This document shows positions 36,244 to 49,000 of a DNA stretch of 64,000 nucleotides, piece after piece (within the stretch, counting starts at the first letter, position 1; every line of letters begins with the position of its first letter). The notes under the pieces were generated by a model. It was given only the letters and a program-made list of their open reading frames with translations. It ran no database searches and was not told where the DNA came from. Source of the DNA: Stenogyne calaminthoides (taxonomy: Eukaryota > Streptophyta > Magnoliopsida > Lamiales > Lamiaceae); the NCBI GenBank assembly GCA_037126765.1, contig JBBCBC010000025.1, positions 17,478,175 through 17,542,174 on the forward strand, given 5' to 3'. The translations under genes were made by a program, and so were the position numbers.

Positions 36244-36491
36244 ATTATTGAGTTTCCCAAGACTCAGTGTTCAGTACTCTCAATTTTATCCTGAGTTTTT
36301 TCAGTAAAAACCTGAGAAAACTTCATGCATCTGAAAACCTTCAATTTTTTGATTTGCTTTTACTCACCTGGATCCAACATACCTAATTCAATCGATAGTT
36401 CACGAAATCTTGATTGACCCAAAGGTTTAGTCAAGATATCGACTTTTCATTTATCAAGTATGAATTTTCTCCATTTCGATGTCTTTCTTTC

Positions 36492-39400
36492 TCAACATGA
36501 TCTCGATGAAGTGATGTCCGATATCAACATGTTTACATCTTGTGTGCATCTGAGATTTTGTGTAATAGCAATTGCACTATTATTATCACAAAATATAGGT
36601 ACTTCATTGGCTATAATCTTATAATCCCTCAATTGTTGTATGCGAGCTAAAGAATTTGTGCTGCAACAACTTCCCCAGTAACCTATGTATTCAACCTTGA
36701 GTAGTAATCTTGGTTGCTCTTGAGGTTTGTTTCTTTGAAAACCATGATATCGGTTTACTTCCAAGAAATTGACAAGTTCCGTGGTAGACTTCGTCAATTC
36801 TACATCCTCCATAATCGACATCTGAATAACCCGGTTAATTCAAGATTATCATCATTTGGATACCATAATCCTCTATTCACAGTGCCTTTAAGATATTTCA
36901 GAATCTTTTTGGCAGCCTCCATGTGACTAGCCTTAGGATTAGCTTGGTATCTTGCACATATCCCAACAGCAAATGTTATATGAGGCCTACTTGCTGTGAG
37001 ATATAGCAATGATCCAATAATCCCTTTATAATCAGTGTGATTCACTGACTTGCCTTCAGGATCAGGATCCATCTTGTAATTAGTATTCATAGGAATTTTA
37101 ACTGCATTGCAATTATGTACACCATACTTAGCAATCAGATCTCTTGTGTATTTTGCCTAATTGATGAAGATTCCTTCCTAAGTTTGTTTCACCTGAAGTC
37201 CAAGAAAGAAATTCTTCTCCCCCATCATAGACATCTCAAACTTTCCTTTCATCAGGGTAGAAAACTTCTCACGAACTGATGATTTGGAGATCCAAATATG
37301 ATGTCATCCACATAAATCTGAACTAGTAAGATATCCTTCCCATCTTCTATCCTGAACAAAGTCCTATCAACAGTTCCTTTGATAAAACCATGATCAGTAA
37401 GAAACTAAGAAAGGGTATCACACCATGCTCTGAGTGCTTGTTTAAGAACATAAAAGGCTTTCCTGAGCCTGTAAACTTGGTCATTTTGACAAAATCCTGG
37501 AGGTTGTTCCACATATACTTCCTCCTTAAGCACACAAGTGAGAAATTCACTTTTCACATCCATTTGATAGACTGTGAATTTCATGTGGGCAGCATATGCA
37601 AGAAATATTCTGATGGCTTCTAGTCTTGCAACAGGTGCAAAGGTTTCATCATAATCCAAGCCTTCTTCTTGGGAGTAACCTTGTGCAACTAGCCTTGCCT
37701 TGTTTCTCACAATGTTGTTGTTTTCATCTCTCTTACTCTTGAACACCCACTTAGTTCCAATCACATTATGCCTCTTAGGTCTGTCCACTAGCTCCCAAAC
37801 TTCATTTCTTGTGAACTGATTCAGATCCTCTTGCATAGCAATAATCCAGATTGAATCTTGAAGAGCTTCTTCAATCTCAGTAGGTTCTTTTTCAGATAGG
37901 AAGCAGCTGAACAAAGCACTTTCTCCATGGAACCGTCTTGTTTTAACTCCTTCTGATAGATCACCCACAATCTGACTTGTAGGATGACTATCCAACCATT
38001 TTCTCCTGGATGTTCCCCCTTCAGTAGTATCCTCAACATCAGAAATGTTAAGTTCACGTAATTCATCAAATTCAGGGAACAACAGAAAAGGAGAGAGGGA
38101 ATCATCTTCCTCAGGGGAAATTCCATTCAGAACATTGTCAGAGACATTTGTTCCCCTTTGGTTGATAGATTCAGAGTTTGCCTCAGCTGTGACCACATCT
38201 TCAGATTGGTCAGCTTCAGTGTGTTGGCTTTCCTTCAGTGGAGAATTTCCATCATGAGTCTCACCATCTTGAGTATTTCCATCCTGAACTTCTTTGTCTG
38301 AGTCTGATTCACTCCATTCATAGAAAGTAACTGACTTCTTATTTTCAGGTTCAGATGATGTTTTATTCTTCTTCAGGCTAAGTCTGGTGATTCTCTTGGT
38401 CAGTTCTCCCGAGTCATGTTCATGTTTCTTCTAAACACAAGTAGATTCATCAAAAAACAACATGAGGTGTTTCTTCCACAATAAGAGTTCTACAGTTGTA
38501 AACTCTGAAAGCTTTACTGACTTCAGAATATCCTAAGAATATCCCTTCATCAGCTTTGCTATCAAAAGTCTTCAACTGATCTTTACCATTATTGTGTATG
38601 AAACACTTGCAACCAAACACACGAAAGAAAGAAACAAGAGGCTTCCTTTCATTTCACATCTCATAAGGAGTTTTTCCTTTATTCTTGGTCAGCATGGATC
38701 TGTTATGAGAGTAGCATGCAGTGTTGATAGCTTCAGCCCAAAATCTCTTACGAATGTCAGCTTCAGCAATCATTGTTCTTGCAGCTTCTTTCAGAGTCCT
38801 ATTTCTTCTTTCAGCAACACCATTTTGTTGTGGGGTCCTTGCAGCTGATGTTTCATGAGCTATTCCATTTGCTGCACAATAATCAGATATAATATGGTTG
38901 ATAAATTCAGTTTTTTTATCTGATCTGATTTTGACCACACTCAGATTCTTTTCAGTACTGAGTCTTTTCAGTAGTTCAGGTAGTTTTGTCTGAGTCTCTT
39001 TCTTACTGAGTAAGAATATGACCCATGTGTATCTAGAGTAGTCATCAACTACCACAAGTGTATATTTCCTGCCATTAGTGCTCATAGGTGTTACTGGACC
39101 AAAGAGATCCATATGTAACAGTTGTAATATTCTGTCAGTAAAAATATCTACTTTGCTTGTGAATGATGCTCTGATTTGTTTTCCTTTCTGACAAACATCA
39201 CATACATAATCTTTACTGAACACTTCATTGGGTAACCTCCTTACAAGTGCTAATCTTGCAAGTTTGTTCAGAGTTTTGAAGTTTAAGTGATTCAGCCTTT
39301 TGTGCCACAACCAACTGGTATCAGTAGAACTTTTTGCAACCAAACATGTATCTTTAGGAGATAATTTCCAGTCAGCAAGATACACATTTCCTTTTCTAGT

Positions 39401-39662
39401 ACCAGTCAGTAATACTTGTTGTGAAGTATTGTCTTTCACATAACATAAGTTCTTTGAGAACTCAACACTGAATCCTTTGTCACATAATTAGCTGATTGAA
39501 AGCAGGTTATGCTTCAAGAGTTCCATATCCTTCAGTCTGTCCTTTGGAGTTGTCTCCAAATGTAATCTAAGGGCCTTTTTGCTCAACATAAACAGTGAGT
39601 AATTGTTTATATCCTGTCATATGTCTTGAACATCCACTGTCCAGGTACCATACAGCAGGAGC
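36492..39662 (-). pseudogene. A2 pol (protease, integrase, RT, RNase H), broken
   Basis: In minus-strand order: protease motif WYLDSGCSRHMTG near 39650; GAG-pre-integrase and integrase in one 261-codon frame (39439-38654) with CDVCQKGKQ, VVVDDYSRYTW, an IRSD segment and PQQNGVAERRNRTLKEA; RT in 38196-37405 with [26 protein letters not shown] and [18 protein letters not shown] near 37288-37318 after a frame break; and RNase H in 37090-36492. Three or more frameshifts and stops interrupt it, notably after 37405 and near 36800. The integrase reads SDKKTEF where siblings have SDKGTEF. Confidence 0.92.
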
Positions 39663-40211
39663 CAATTCATTTCCACTCATCAGGGCTATGTTGTCTTCAT
39701 TCAGCTCAATGCCCTTTTTCTTCACCTGAAAAACAGATCAGTTCTTAGATACCCATTTGGTGTAGGGTCCTAACCATTTGGTGTAGGGTCCTACCAGGTT
39801 AGCTGTACCTTTTGGAACCCAAATCTGCCTGACAACTCTATTTACTTTAGAGTGGCTGATTTTTCTCCCACAAACATCTACATACACATTCACCACCCTA
39901 GGTGCCTTGGCAGTACCCTGTGTATGAGTGTCAGCCTTAGCATGAACATGAGCCTTAGAGTTCTTCTTGGGTTCAGGCCTCTTGTTCCAATGCTTTGTCC
40001 TTGGTGCAGCTGGTCTCTGTCTCTGTTGACTTGGGTTCAGGAAACCTTTACCCTTAGGCAAATGGGGTTTAGGTTGCCTGTACTGAAATTGTGGTCTTTC
40101 AGTAATTTAAGGACTTGGTCTTTTCAGTTGATAATATCTCTGCTTAGTGTTTCTCTTCTGAAAATTCCTCTGATGGTTCAGTGCAGATTTCTTCAGGTTG
40201 GTATTCTTAGC

Positions 40212-42173
40212 CTAAGACTTTGAAGTACTGGCCTGAAAATTTCCTACCGAGTGTTCAAGTTTTCTGGCCTTTTCCTGAGGTTTGGGCTTTCTTCCCTGAA
40301 CCTTCAGTTTTTCTGAAACGATAGGTCCTTTACCCTTGTCTAAAACTCTGGGTTGTTCTTCAGTAAGAAGATTAGTACATGCCACTGGTTTAACAAAGAC
40401 AGTCTTAGTGCTACTAGAAGCAGCATTCAGAAGACCTTGTGAGGTTCCCCCTGGATTATATCCCAATCCAGCCTTTATAGTTGCAGGTCTTTGATAACTC
40501 TGAATTTCATCTATTACTTTATATGTAGAATTCAATAGAGCTAACTTTCTCTGCGCACTATCCTCACTTTTCTTTAGAGTCTCATGTTTCTCAAAGAGGT
40601 CATTGAACTTAGTTCTGATGAGTTGAATCTCCTCAGTGGATTTCTCTAATTTTCCATTCGGGATTTCTATCACTTTCTTTTTTTCTGAGAGTTGTACTTT
40701 CAGAACATCTAGTTCATCAGTAGTTCCCATCAATTGAGAAGTGATCTCAGCATTTTTAAAGTCTTTCCACTTCAGATTCTCAGCAGTCAGTTCCTTATTC
40801 TGCTCTTGAGTTTCTATGAGCAGTTCTTGTAACACAGAATAGTCCTTCATAAGATTTTCAAAAGAATCCATCAGGTCAAAGTTACTGGTTACAGTTGAAC
40901 TTGAGAACTCATGTGCTTGTGTAGGAGCAGCAACAGAGATAGAAGAAATTACCTCCTCCATAGCAACAAGGCAGACATCATCACTGTCACTATCTGAGAA
41001 TATCTCATCTGAAGAATTGGATCCTTCTTCAGATTGTTCTTCGTCTTCTGCAATCATAGCCTTCTTGCTGGAGATCTTTCTGTCTCTCTTGGCTTGTCTC
41101 TCCTTTCTTTCTTTAGCACTCAGCTCAAGACAATCATATTGAAAGTGACCTTTCTTCTGACAGTTATAGCATCTGTTGGCATCATCATCCTGATCACTTT
41201 CCTCCTTAGTCTTGGAGTCCTTCTTTTTGGATGAAGATCCTTCAGCTTTGTGGTCCTTTCTTTTCTCAGTGGATCTGTCCTCAGCCTCTGGGTTATTCAT
41301 GTTCTTGTACCCGTGGTTCCTGTAATATTTCTTATATTTTCCATATCTGCTATTGAGTCTTTCAAACCTCCTTGCCATCAGTACTAGTTTATCCTCTTGC
41401 TCATCCTGATTTTTGGCAAGTGAGTTCTCAGACTCTCTAGATTTACAGGATTTCTCTTTAGCTTTAAAAGTCACATTTTTGCTAGATGAATAATCATCTT
41501 TGTTGTCAGATTTCTTAGTTTTCTTGTCAATTACAAACTCATAAGCTTTCAGTTCAGAGAAAACTTGTTGGTATGGCATGGAATCAATATTTTTGGTGTT
41601 CTCAATCACCACAACATGTATATCCCATTTCTTAGACAATCCTCTAAGAATTTTCAGTGTCACTTCTCTCTGTGGGTATCTTTTCCCAAGAGCATTCAGA
41701 TCATTCATAATGCTAGTGAATCTGACTTCCAGTTTGTCAATGGATTCACTATCTTCCATTTCAAAGCTAACAAACTTTCCAATAGCAACAGAAAGTTTGT
41801 TTTCTTTAATGTGATATGTGCCTTGACACATGATAGCAAGTGTGTTCCATATTTCTTTTGCAGTTTCACAGTGAGAAATCATCCCCATAACACCATCATC
41901 AATAGTGCTATATAGAGTATATTTAGCAATGTAGTCCAAATTGGCTAACTTTCTCTCATCAGGAGTAAGTTGATCATCAGGTTTTTGGAATTCATCCCTG
42001 GGATCATTCCTCTCAGTATCAGTAATTCTGGGATCCACAACAGTGTATTTGAATGGTCCTTCAGAAACCACTCTCCACATTCTCTCATGCTTAGAATACA
42101 GATGAGCCCACATTCTCAGTCTCCATAGGTCATAGCTCTCAACAGAGAACATAGGAAGTTTCTTAGAAGGCAT
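40212..42173 (-). CDS. A2 gag, long open frame (653 codons)
   Basis: The longest complete retroelement frame in the window. It starts at ATG 42173 with MPSKKLPMFSVESYDLWRLR, aligned with the start in A1 and A3. The N-terminal 230 residues are the gag UBN2-like region. A Lys-rich segment follows, then a CCHC knuckle CYNCQKKGHFQYDC near residue 340, an acidic Ser/Asp stretch, a coiled coil (about residues 450-560) and a Pro/Lys-rich tail. The frame stops at 40212-40214 with TAG where A1 and A3 have CAG. In the family the frame continues into protease, so this is a gag truncated before pol. It could still yield a gag-like protein. Confidence 0.85.
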   Translation of the reverse strand: MPSKKLPMFSVESYDLWRLRMWAHLYSKHERMWRVVSEGPFKYTVVDPRITDTERNDPRDEFQKPDDQLTPDERKLANLDYIAKYTLYSTIDDGVMGMISHCETAKEIWNTLAIMCQGTYHIKENKLSVAIGKFVSFEMEDSESIDKLEVRFTSIMNDLNALGKRYPQREVTLKILRGLSKKWDIHVVVIENTKNIDSMPYQQVFSELKAYEFVIDKKTKKSDNKDDYSSSKNVTFKAKEKSCKSRESENSLAKNQDEQEDKLVLMARRFERLNSRYGKYKKYYRNHGYKNMNNPEAEDRSTEKRKDHKAEGSSSKKKDSKTKEESDQDDDANRCYNCQKKGHFQYDCLELSAKERKERQAKRDRKISSKKAMIAEDEEQSEEGSNSSDEIFSDSDSDDVCLVAMEEVISSISVAAPTQAHEFSSSTVTSNFDLMDSFENLMKDYSVLQELLIETQEQNKELTAENLKWKDFKNAEITSQLMGTTDELDVLKVQLSEKKKVIEIPNGKLEKSTEEIQLIRTKFNDLFEKHETLKKSEDSAQRKLALLNSTYKVIDEIQSYQRPATIKAGLGYNPGGTSQGLLNAASSSTKTVFVKPVACTNLLTEEQPRVLDKGKGPIVSEKLKVQGRKPKPQEKARKLEHSVGNFQASTSKS

Positions 42174-42283
42174 GATGAATGAGCCTTGTAAGATATCAGC
42201 AATAAGATCTATTCAGTAGACCACCAAAGTCTTTCAGCAAATAGACTATGGCTACCAAAGCAAGTGGTCAAAATGAACCACTA

Positions 42284-42294
42284 CTCTGATACCA
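42284..42294 (-). promoter_or_regulatory. A2 primer binding site
   Basis: The complement TGGTATCAGAG lies two bases inside the 5' LTR start at 42297. Initiator tRNA-Met type. Confidence 0.92.
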
Positions 42295-42296
42295 CT

Positions 42297-44065
42297 TGTT
42301 GGTCCCGGTGGAAACGAGTCTCACACGTGTATGGGGGGGATACACGTGTTCAGTTATTTTTAAAACTTTTCTTTCACTGAGGTTAGATGGGTCAGGTTAT
42401 CCTGATAGTTTTGCCCTGAAAAGCACAAATCGCCCTGAGTCAAAGTCTACTGAGACAATGATCCTGAGCAGCTTTCAGAAACTTCAGATTAGCCCAACTG
42501 ATCCTGAGTTTTATTAGAGATCCTGAGAACCTTGGACCAAATAATTATCTTACTGAATACTCCGTAGAGTTAGTTCAGTTTGGTAATTATCTGTTCTAGC
42601 TAATCAAGAGTGCGGAATGGTTGGCCCTAAGTTTATACTCATTTTAACTTGCTGAAAATCTCTTCCTTAATGAAATAGTGATTAAGGCTGTGATCAGTTT
42701 GATGCAAGTTCAGTGGATTGGTTCCAACTAAATATCAGTAAAATCAGTTTTCAGTGAAAATCATGCAACAGATAATAATGCAGTACAGAAAGCTAATAAC
42801 ACAGCAATTATAGTGGTTCAGAGACTCAAGCTCCTACGTCCACTCTCTCTGATCTTCAGAGAAATTCCTTAACCACTTCCTAAAGCTTTCAGGCTGACTC
42901 ATTGCAGCTTACTAACTTTTTCTACCTTGAGTTTTCTGGCTGACTCACTGTAGCTTACTAACTCAACAGACACAAGTTTTCAGACTACCACAAGTAGCTT
43001 ACTAACTTCTCCTCTAGAGATTTCTGGCTGACTATCCTGCAGCTTACTCACTCTTTACAACTCTAACTCACCAACAATACACACACAAACTACCTTAACA
43101 AAGGGTTTGGGTTTGGGTTGGTTTCCAACTAGGGTGAGATATCCTTTACAATAAGATCAAATGCAGAGGCTAGGATATCTCTACTAAGCTTTGGATATTT
43201 CTATCAAATCTAGGCTTAGTGAATGAGCTCTCTCCAATGTGAAACACTTGGAAAATTTTAGGTTTTTTGAGTGCTTCAATTTTGTAAGAATACAAATGAG
43301 CTCTTGAGTTGTTGTAATTTCCCGTAACCTCTCAATGGTGAAGGTCACTAGTATTTATAGGCAACTTCTTCAAGGTCACTCTTGAAAAAACTATCCGTTG
43401 GAAGAGATAGCATCAAGGGTTTTCTCTTCTGGTTATTGATGAACGGCTATTTTTAGGGTTTGAACACTGCCTTGCATGTATTAGGCAATATGCAACTTTG
43501 TAGCCAATCACCAATTTTTGCAGTCTGGAACATAGTACATCTGACAAAATTCAGTGTCATGTCGCTTTCAGTGTCAGTAAAGTACAGTGTTGTCTTCCTC
43601 TGATTGGTTCTTCTCTTCAGTGAATGTAGACAAACAAAACGGCTCTTTTAGGTCAATCTCTCTGTATGAGACAACCTTAAACAACACTTAGAGTTAGTTC
43701 CTTTTGTCAGCACTTGAATGTTTTTGGGCAATATCTATTCTTCTGAGAATGTGCGTTTTTCTCAATTTTGTATGAATTCAGATAGATATTTCTTCAGTGC
43801 CTCTGAACATTTAGGTCTTCCTGAGTCTTCAGTTCTTCAGTATCTTCTGAGTCTTGAATTCTACCTGAGTCTTTAGTTACTACTGATTCTTCAGTAACTT
43901 CAAAATCTAACCTGATCTGTATCTGCTGACTATACATGGTGCAGATATCTTTCTGAACAATCTATACTGAAACCTGACTCAGACTATCAAGATTATCTTG
44001 AACATGTCATACTTAGGGGTTTTGGGATCTAATCAAAACTTCTTTATTAAATTCATCTCCCAACA
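42297..44065 (-). repeat. A2 5' LTR
   Basis: 1,769 bp, TGTTGGTCCCGGTGG to CTCCCAACA, followed by duplication gcata. The minus-strand TATAAATA box at 43352-43359 is the expected promoter of A2. Confidence 0.95.
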
Positions 44066-44070
44066 GCATA

Positions 44071-45019
44071 TTACATAGTGTTTATGTGCTTTATTATTTT
44101 TTATACTTAACGTTAAATTATAAAGTTTTTATATATATAATCAATAAATATTTTAAATATTAATTGATAAATTTAGTTAACGTTCAAGAATTACTTAACT
44201 GATCCAGACCTTATTAATTAAATTCTATAATGAAATAGAAAAGTTAAAACAACATATGGACATATTTTTTTAATTGATATAACAAAACTTATATATAATC
44301 AACAATATTGAAAATCATATAGATAAGCTTGTATAGTAGCTAGTTTTTTCTATAAAAATATAAAATCTAAATATATATACATATAACAATACTCAACCTT
44401 GAATTTTATTAATATATTATTTAGAAAGTCTTTCCTTTATTTATAATATTTAAGGCATGTTATTATGCCTTGATATATAATTTTGTTAAATTTTAAAAAT
44501 AAATAATAAATTAATTTAGAATCAACAATTAGGATAGGATATAATATTGCATTTGATTTAATTTCTAACATCCAAATATATATACATACTTGATAAATTT
44601 ATATTAAAATGTGTTCATTATTTGTTGAACAAACATGTAATTATTTTATAACTTCATCTTTTAATTTTATTAATTTTCTGCTCATTATATATTAGAAATT
44701 TTAATATATGGTGTTAAATTTATATTGTAGTATACTGATTGAATTTAAATTTTGTAAAGTTGATATAAATATAAAGGACAATTAGTAAAAAATTTATAAA
44801 TAAGAATAAAGAAGATAATACTATTAATAGGGTGATACCATGACATTAATACATTAATTATTATGTAAATTGACATTTTAAAGGGAAATAACAATATTAT
44901 TGATTAGCCAAATCGACCTTAATAGTAGCAACAAATTGCTACAAAGATATTAATTGACAACATATATTATTAATTTTCTTTAAATATTAAATTCTACTAC
45001 TTAATATATTCATTTAGAT
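44071..45019. other. AT-rich host-like intergenic DNA
   Basis: Very AT-rich, with no frames of note and no retroelement similarity that I can see. It contains runs of tatata and attaat typical of plant intergenic DNA. It ends at the stop codon of the three-exon model at 45020. Confidence 0.7.
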
Positions 45020-45612
45020 TCAACATAATTCAAGGTTGATGATTAGAAGTATAGATGGATGGTCATCTCTCTTGTTTATTTCCTTCCAGTGTCTTGTCTT
45101 CTTCTCTTCAGTATTAAGTGCTATATCAGAAGGATATTTAAGAATAAAATATGTTAGAATCATTAATAAAAATTGAATTTAAAAATAAAATTGCATGCAC
45201 TAATTCTCGGAATTGTTTAAGATTTGCCTACCATTAGGCTTCGTACACGTCAAAGGAAAATCTTGATCAGTGATCTCTTGGATCATCCCAAAACTCTTAT
45301 ATGTCATTTTAGGACATGTTTGAAAATACTCAAACCGATCAATATCTCCATTTGAGAAATTTTTCGTTCGTAGATCTAAAAAAAAAATTAGAGTATAAAT
45401 TTAAAATGAATTTTAAAAGTTAAAACCTTAGTATAACTAACCAATACATTTATATATACGTAATATATATGTACACACACTATAATAGGCTCATAATCGA
45501 GTATTTTGTGAATTGAGAATTTGTGACTAGATCTCTTTCCGGTAAATTTCCCAAAATTTTCATTTAGTATTTGATATGTTCTTTCTTTCCCTAAATCATT
45601 TTCCCTTGTCAT
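45020..45612 (-). CDS. Putative three-exon host gene or fragment, function unknown
   Basis: On the minus strand, exon 1 (45612-45477) starts MTRENDLGKERTYQILNENF. Exon 2 (45375-45232) encodes NFSNGDIDRFEYFQTCPKM and TDQDFPLTC. Exon 3 (45120-45020) ends LLIINLELC and a TGA. Each junction has GT...AG borders: donor gtgtac at 45476, acceptor ttttttag at 45376, donor gtaggc at 45231, acceptor gatatag at 45121. The reading frame is kept across both introns, giving about 126 residues. Introns are AT-rich, as in plants. I do not recognise the family. It could be a fragment of a larger gene whose upstream exons were lost, or a chance model. No TATA or poly(A) signal was decisive. Confidence 0.4.
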
Positions 45613-46042
45613 ACAAATTATTAATATATTGTACTTTATAATAAAGAATAAATGATCTATTCATCTATGAAACCACCTCGATTATAATCACACGATAATT
45701 ATAATCATAAATGGTTGTACAAACAAATCTAGTTATATGGAGTAGTAGTGATATTGGGTAAAAAGAACTACAATAGTAATGCTATAAAAATAAACTAATT
45801 ATGAGATGTAACAGTCTTAAAAAGTGTCTAATTCCTTCTTCACACCTTCAAGCTTTGCTAAAAAAAAAAAAAAAGCATTTTCATAAGTTCTTTTTGTGTA
45901 AACCGAAACGTAGTGTAAAACTAAGAATTGTCCTAAAATTAAGAGTAAAAAAAAAGCATCATCAGATCAAATTCACTAAGAATTGTCCTAAAATTAAGAG
46001 TAAAAACAATCAAATTCTAAATACACAAAAAATAAAATAAAA
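45613..46042. other. AT-rich spacer left of A3
   Basis: No gene recognised. It contains a run of 15 A (about 45861-45875) and a 32-bp direct repeat (45920-46006). It ends at the family-A LTR start at 46043. Confidence 0.65.
45920..46006. repeat. 32-bp direct repeat, period 55
   Basis: actaagaattgtcctaaaat with its continuation aagagtaaaaa is present at 45920-45951 and 45975-46006, apparently identical. It is a local duplication in host-like DNA. Confidence 0.9.
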
Positions 46043-49000
46043 TGTTGGGAGATGAATTTAATAAAGATATGATTTTGATTAGATCCCAAAACCCCTGAGT
46101 ATGACATGTTCAGAATAATCTTGATAGTTGAGTCAGGATTCAGTTTTAGAGTATTCAGGATATTATCTGCAAAATGTATAGTCACAGATATAGATCGTTA
46201 GATTCAAGATCTCAGTAAGTTTCTGAAGAAACCGAAGTTTCAGTATGAAACTGAAGTTTCAAAGATGAAATCGAGATATCAAGACTCACTATGAAACCGA
46301 GATATCAAGACTCAAAGATGAAATCGAGATATCAAGACTCAAGATGAAAATCGAGGAATCAAGACTCAAAGATGAAGACTTAGTATATCAACCAAGACAT
46401 CCAGAAGACTCGTAAGACGCCAAGACTCGAAGACCTCAAGACTCAAGACTCAAGAAGACATGTAAGATGTAAGATCAAGAATCAAGATCAAGAATATCAA
46501 GGCACAAGAACTATCAAGAGTCAAGAATGCATCAATGCTCAAGATAAAACTCAATGTTCCGAGGAATCAACATATCTATCTGAAGGATGCAATACTGAGA
46601 AGATCGCAATTCCTTAGAAAAATAGATATTTGCCAAGACATTCAAATGCAGACAAAAGGAACTAAGACAAAGCTTTGTTAAGGTTATATCACTCAGAGAT
46701 TATAACCAAAAGAGTCGTTGAGTTGTCTACCTTTAACCGGAGCAAAAAGAGGAAGACAAAGATTGTACCATACCGATTAATCGACAACGATAGGTCATGA
46801 AAAAAATCGTCAAGTACTAAGTTCGGATCGCAAAAAAGTGAAGACGGCTACATGAAAGGCTATTGCCTAAAACGTGTTAGGAGTGTCAAACCCTAAATAT
46901 ATAGTTTTTCACACACCATAAGAGGAAACTCTCGGAGCTATCTCTCCAACGGATAGTTTTCAAAGAGTGACCTTGGTGTATGCCTATAAATACTTGTGAC
47001 CTTCTACATTGAAAGGTTACGGGAAATTTGTAAGCAACTCAAGAGCTCAAACTTATTATTGCAAGTTGAAGCACTCAAAAAACCCAAGAATTTCCCAAGT
47101 GCTTTATATCAAAGAGAGCTCATTCCACTAAGCCTAGCTTGATAAGATATATCCAAAGCTTAGTCGAGATATCCTAGACTTTGCATTGTTCTTTATTGTA
47201 AAGGATATCTCATCCTAGTTGGAAACCAACCAAGAAACCCCAAACCCTTTGTAAGGTAGTTTGAGTGTGATTGTTGGTGAGATTGGAGTTTTAAAGAGTG
47301 AGTAAACTAAATTGAGGTAGTCAGAAAGCTCTAGAGGAGAAGTTAGTAGGCTACTTGTGGTAGTCTGAAAGCTTGTGTGAGTTGAGTAAGTAAACTACAG
47401 AGGTAGTTAGAAAGCTCAAGGTCGGGTTGAGTAAGTAAACCATGAGGTAGTCGTAAAACTCAGTCCGAAGTTGAGTAAGTAAACCTGAGGTAGTCGAGAA
47501 AGATCAAGGAAGTGATTAGTGAATTTCTCTGAAAAGATCAGGGAGAGTGGACGTAGGAGCTTGAGTCTCGAACCACTATAATCATTTGTGTTCTTTGCTT
47601 TCGTTTTGCTTGATTTATCTGTTGCATTACTTTGCCTTGAAAGCATATTTTCACTGATATTTCAGTTGGAATCAATCCACTGAAAGTTGCATATAAATTG
47701 AATCACAGCCTAATCACTATTCCATTAAAGGAAGGTTTTCAAAGAAAAGCTTAAAACGAGTATAAACTAAGGGCCAACCATTCCGCACATCCGAAAGTAG
47801 CTAGAACAGATAGTTACCAAACCGAACTTACTCTTCCGAGGGTTCAAGAAGTTAGTTATCTCGATCCAAGCAACTCGGGATCTCTGAAAAACTCAGGACT
47901 TCGGTTGGGATTATCCGAGGTATCTCGAAAGCTTCGGGATCACCATCTCGGATAGACTTTGACTCAGAGCGATTTGTGCTTCTCAGACCAAATCATCAGG
48001 ACAACCCGACCCAAGCCGACCTCGAAGAAGAAAAAGTTTTAAAACACCGAACACGTGTGTTGGTCCGGTGGGGAAAACCTATTTTTTTGCGTGCTGAAGA
48101 AAAAAACGTTTTATTTCGGTGCATATAAAACAGGGGTGAGGGCAGAGTGATACCAATTTATTTTTTTATTTTTTTTGGCTCATGTGTTGTGTTTTGCTTA
48201 TAACTAGATGCACATGACAAGTATAAACATAAAGCAGTAAACAACACAAAGAATATATAGTGGTTGGACAAACCAGGTCCTACATCCACTCTCCTCTCTA
48301 GGAAATTCCTTCAAACGGGACTTATCACCCTCCACGGGATTGCCTATAGATATTTACTGAGCTCACACTCGAATCGACTTATAACCCTCTCTCGGGTTCG
48401 CCCGGGACTTAACACCCCCCCCGGGATTGCCTAACAACTACCTCACCTTCACCACTGGGTTTGGGTTTGGTGTTGTCTCCAACTATGGTGAGATTTTCCC
48501 TTACAATGGTTTAGCCTCAATGCTAAGGTTGGAAAAATCTCTCTAAGCTTATGATACATCGTGGGTTGCTTAGGTTGGGTTCTAGAACACTCTTTGAATA
48601 TATTTGTATATCTACGGACTTGTGTTCTAGGGTGGGAATGCTTTGACTATAACAGCTTTTTTGGCTTTGTAGCATTTTTGTGCATAATCTCCACGCATCC
48701 ACACGATAATGAAGGAAGAACTTGTATTTATAGTGTGGATTTGAATGTTACCGTTGGAGAGAATCACATTCAAATCCATACTATTCTTTGTAAGTTTCTG
48801 CTGACTTTTTTCAATTTGGTTGTCTTCCTCTTTGTTGGTCCACGTCAGCTGGATTCCAACGGCTATATTCCTCAGCTTCAGTGCCTCGGAACATTCAGGA
48901 TATACTGAGCATTCAGTACATTGCTGAGTCTTTAGTAATTACTGTGCCTTGATATTTCTACGAGTCTTCGATTTCTCTCGAGTCTTGGGGTTTCTCCGAG

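Larger units (their letters stand above)
28600..44065 (-). mobile_element. Full-length copia (SIRE/Maximus-like) element A2
   Basis: A 15,466-bp minus-strand element with perfect gcata duplications (28595-28599 and 44066-44070). Read on the minus strand: 5' LTR (44065-42297), primer site, gag (42173-40212), protease, integrase, RT and RNase H to 36492, a spacer holding a solo family-B LTR, an extra ORF (34131-30693), a polypurine tract and the 3' LTR (30424-28600). The LTRs are closely similar (about seven differences in the first 150 aligned bases), so insertion is fairly recent relative to B1 and D. Confidence 0.96.

Noticed and set aside
44071..46042. tRNA or other RNA genes in the AT-rich island
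   Set aside because: No cloverleaf-compatible A and B boxes or other RNA signature was seen on reading both strands. A covariance-model scan was not possible here.
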